Source: Adiantum capillus-veneris
Lineage: Eukaryota > Streptophyta > Polypodiopsida > Polypodiales > Pteridaceae
Direction of reading: 5' to 3'
NCBI GenBank assembly: GCA_014529385.2
Contig: CM043944.1
Location: 167,597,740 to 167,661,739, forward strand
Length of the DNA stretch: 64,000 nucleotides
Shown here: in pieces, positions 60,762 to 64,000 of the stretch
Position numbering within the stretch: the stretch's first letter is position 1
Layout: every line of letters starts with the position of its first letter
Made by a program: the position numbers and the translations under genes
Notes under the pieces: model-generated
Databases searched by the model: none
What the model was told of the DNA's origin: nothing
What the model saw: the letters and a program-made list of their open reading frames with translations, nothing else

Positions 60762-63700
60762 GAGAAAATCGATGCTGGAGACTCTTTTCCTGATCTCACT
60801 TTGGTTCCATCTCATACATCATCACAAGCAACAATGGAGCTTCTTGAACTCAACAATGTGGAACACATGGATTTCACTTCACTATTACAATCAACAAGTT
60901 TTGTGTACCCTCATTCATCTCACCTAGAGTACCTATGGTTCACATGTGTGCTCCAAGAGAAAGGGTTGTCTAAATGAGGATGAAATTACTACAGTGAGGA
61001 GGTATGAAGCACAAGTTAAACTTGAGTACAAAAAGCGATGTCATGCATGAATGTAAGTACAACCCAACATCAACACTGGAGTAGAAGAATTCCATAGAGA
61101 AGATGTGGATGTATACACAAAGGAAGACATGAATCTTAGCAAAAACTATTCAAAATATTGTTCAACACATTGTGAGAAAATTATCTAGTTATGGAAAAGA
61201 AGACAGGAATGCAATTATGTAGGGTGTCCCAAGTGATGAGTGCATCTTGCCATGCTGTGAAGATGTATCTCTTTGCTTGAATGGCCTTATTTCTATACTC
61301 AAAGTCTCCTTACAAGAATTGAAGATTCCAAAAGAAACTGATGAGATCTTTTTGAAATGAATCACATTCAGCATGTTGGTGAACGGATTACTGTAGAATA
61401 ATGGGAGTCTAGGCAGGGTTGTTACTCTAAATAAGGTGGCAAAGCTTTTCAATCTTCATCCAAGGAATTTTTACTCGTCTTTAGGTAAAGTTGAAAGTGA
61501 TCATATGTCAACCACAATGAACTTCAACTTATACAAAAGGGAGTTTGGATATTCTCGGTTATCTAACGAATCAAAGTAGATATTGGATAGAGCACACTAG
61601 GGTGTCTCTAAATAAGAAAGATATTTGTCGGAAATGATTGGGAAGAAAGTCTTATGAACAACATCCCATTCACTTACTTCATGACTCTCAAGTAAACACA
61701 TCTCATTCTTTTAATGACTAACTCTCATGTAAGACACCTTGTCCTTATGAATAGCTATGCATTGTTGTTATGGAGTTATATAGAAACATTGTGTATAATG
61801 ATATCTATTTATGCAATTATGTGTGATATGTAGCAAAGTTGTGTGTTATGATAGTCCATTGTCTCTATGTAGGCTATTATGTGTTCTATATAGCAGAAGT
61901 GTGTAAAATAATAGCCAAGTCTCCTTGTCTATGCTGTTATGTGTGCCATGTAGAAGGACTTTTTTATAGTATGAGAGAATCATGTGGGATATATAGCAGG
62001 AATGTGTAATAATAGCACAGTATCTCTGTCCAAGCTACTATTTGTGCTATGTAGAAGAATTATATTACAAGCAAAGAGCACTATGTGTGCTATATAGCAT
62101 ACGTATGTGTAATAATAGCACAATATGGATGTCTATGCTATTATGCGTGATGTGTAAAAGAACTATGTTGTAGTATGAGAGCAATACTTGTGATATATAG
62201 TAGAAGTGTGTGCAATAATCGCACCATATATATGTCTATGCTATTATGTGTGCTATGTAGAAAACCTATGTTATAGTATGAGAGAAGTACGGTGTGCTAT
62301 ATAGCAAATGTGTGTAGTAATAACATATTATCCTTTTTTATGCTATTATGAGTGCTATGTAGAAGAACTATGCCATAGTATGAGAGCACTATATGTGCTA
62401 TATAGTAGACATGTGTAATAATAACACAATATCCATGTTTATTTTATTATGAGTGCTATGTGAAAGAACTATGTCATAGTATGAAAGCACTATATGTGCT
62501 ATATAGCAGATTTCTAAAATAATAGCATGTTATCCCTATCTATGCTCTTATATGTGCTATGTAGAAGAACTATTTTATAGTATGAGAGCAATATGTGTGC
62601 TATATAGTAGATGTGTGTAATAGTAGCCCAACACCGTGTCTATTCTATTATGTGTATTATATAGCAAAAATTGAGCATAATAATAGCATGCTACTTATCT
62701 GTGCTATTAGGTGTGCTAGACAATAGAGCTGTCTATAGTTATAGAAAATCATTTGTAGCTATGCCATTGTGTACTGTATAGTAGAATTGTGTGTAACGAT
62801 AGCATGAGATATCTATCTATGCTATTATGTGTGCTATGTAGCAGAGTTATAAGTAGTTATATACTAATGCATCTCTAGCTATGTAATTATGTATTATACA
62901 AGAAATGTTATTGTGATGCATATTCTTCTTTTTTTAGCAGACAGAGTATTTCTTGAAGTTTAAAGAGAGCCACCCACATGTGAAAGTTGGACAAAGGTCC
63001 TTTGAGAAGTTGAAGCCTTGGTTCATGCAAAAGCTGAAAGATTGAAATACTTGTTGTTGTGTGTACCATATACTACTGATGTATTTCAAGGATGCATTTA
63101 ATATTATCCGCTCACATGCTTTTGGTTTTCTTGGGAAGTCATGTACATGTGAATTCAATGTTTTCAAATCAAACATGGTTAATGGAGGATGTCTTGTTGT
63201 TGAGCACTCATTTTCAGGGATCACAAAGTTGTGAGAATCTTGCATATGTACAAAGGATGAGGGGGATATGTTTCATAAGCACACCTACTTGATGGGCCAA
63301 TGCAAAAATTGTGGTGTGAAAAATCTCCGCCTTTGTCCACGAGAACAAGAAGAGATGACGAAGATAGTTCCACTACAAGTCTTTGAGGACATTCATGTTG
63401 AAACTAAGAATGGTCTAAGTAAGAGTAAGGTGTTTTCACTCAAGAAGGTGGATTTAAGTGAGCTGAGAGGGAGGATAAAAGGCCACATTAGAACCTTCAT
63501 CAAGCACAACTTCATTGAAAGATGGAAGGCAAATCAGTACAGAGAATGTTTGAAGGTGTTTCCTTTAGATACCATTATACATGTAGTAAACTTTGCTGAA
63601 AATTACTTGTTCAAAGAGAAAAATGAAATAAAATCCATGCATTGGCATACTGATCAATGCACCATTTTGGTTCACATAACTTTTAGGCGTAGCAATGAAG

Positions 63701-64000
63701 ATGATAGTATTATCAAGCAAATGCATTTCTACATCTCCGATGATAAGAAGCATGATACGCTATTTGTTTAGCATTGTTTTCTTCTTTGTGATCAATGGCT
63801 TAAAGATCAAGGGATGAATTTCAGAATATGGTGCAGCTTCACACTTCAAGGCTCAAGGCCATTTTACTTTGTTGCTAGGTATTACCAACTAATAGTTACA
63901 AAGATGACATGGATTTTTTTCGGTTTTGGCCATGGCAAGGGGGAGCATGATGGCACTAAACATGTATAACAAACTTTTTGAAATAGTGTACATCTTCTTG
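60759..64000 (+). pseudogene. DDE/D-like transposon protein, copy 2, decayed, cut by window end
   Basis: The first exon region (60759-61692) has SFPDLTLVPSHTSSQATMEL, LNKVAKLFNLHPRNF and SLNKKDICRK, matching copy 1. The intron (about 61693-62940) is at the same position. Next come TEYFLKFKESHPHVKVGQRS, KLKPWFMQKLKD, a decayed stretch, then an open part (63268-63771): YLMGQCKNCGVKNLRLCP, TFIKHNFIERWKANQYRECL, VVNFAENYLFKEKNEIKSMH and FYISDDKKHDTLF. After a stop: FYFVARYYQ and GFGHGKGEHDG. The first core Asp (DFAENY in copy 1) is Asn here (NFAENY), and the SDG block is decayed, so this copy would be inactive. Confidence 0.65.
61780..62900 (+). repeat. Tandem array of about 102 bp in the intron of DDE-like copy 2
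   Basis: About eleven imperfect units contain GCTATGTAGAAGAACTATG, AGTATGAGAGCACTATGTG and GCTATATAGCAGA; the marker GTAGAAGAAC-like word recurs near 61946, 62052, 62149, 62252, 62352, 62454 and 62556. Confidence 0.88.

Overview
The window looks like plant nuclear DNA from a large, repeat-rich genome. The evidence is plant-type CACTA (En/Spm) transposons, Ty1/copia and Ty3/gypsy retrotransposons with plant tRNA primer sites, GT-AG introns and very long (CT)n/(GA)n/(CA)n/(AT)n tracts. No intact ordinary cellular gene was recognised. Several families diverge enough from flowering-plant elements to suggest a fern, lycophyte, gymnosperm or similar lineage, but the sequence alone does not settle this.

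Layout. 1-2.6 kb: the 3' part of a decayed copia element with its 3' LTR. 4.83-11.78 kb: a complete CACTA element (CACTA-1; TAA target duplication) with a tnp2-type transposase gene and a second PF03004-like gene, both broken. 11.8-25.4 kb: two nested or abutting, internally deleted gypsy elements (A and B) with tRNA-Asp-type primer sites. Their long leaders carry regularly spaced 22-bp palindromes. Element B's reverse transcriptase is split by a 463-bp foldback (MITE-like) insertion. 25.7-29.6 kb: a decayed multi-exon gene for a DDE/D-like protein with HGKG and SDG motifs. 30.3-36.2 kb, minus strand: a degenerate multi-exon gene ending in an FCP1/NIF-like phosphatase domain. The two genes converge and share GGTACTTT-rich introns and flanks, so they may belong to one large element. 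37.84-42.74 kb: a second complete CACTA element (CACTA-2; CGT duplication) that lost most of tnp2 but kept the second gene open. 42.81-51.28 kb: a complete gag-only LTR retrotransposon with about 3-kb LTRs and a CTTTG duplication. 53.4-60.7 kb: gypsy material, including the 5' part of element C (LTR, primer site, palindromic leader), a minus-strand protease fragment, a coiled-coil 3' ORF relic, a polypurine tract and a 3' LTR. 60.8-64 kb: a second copy of the DDE/D-like gene, cut by the window end.

Points most worth following up. (1) At least three gypsy lineages carry leader palindromes of the same 10-2-10 geometry but different sequence; in A and B the spacing is also nearly the same (about 285 bp plus about 125-136 bp). 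(2) The DDE/D-like protein is present twice with an intron at the same place and may form a large element with the FCP1-like gene. (3) The two diverged CACTA elements share a conserved noncoding block whose hairpin is kept by compensatory and wobble changes, and CACTA-1 has long perfect inverted repeats at both ends. Element boundaries marked approximate come from sequence reading only.
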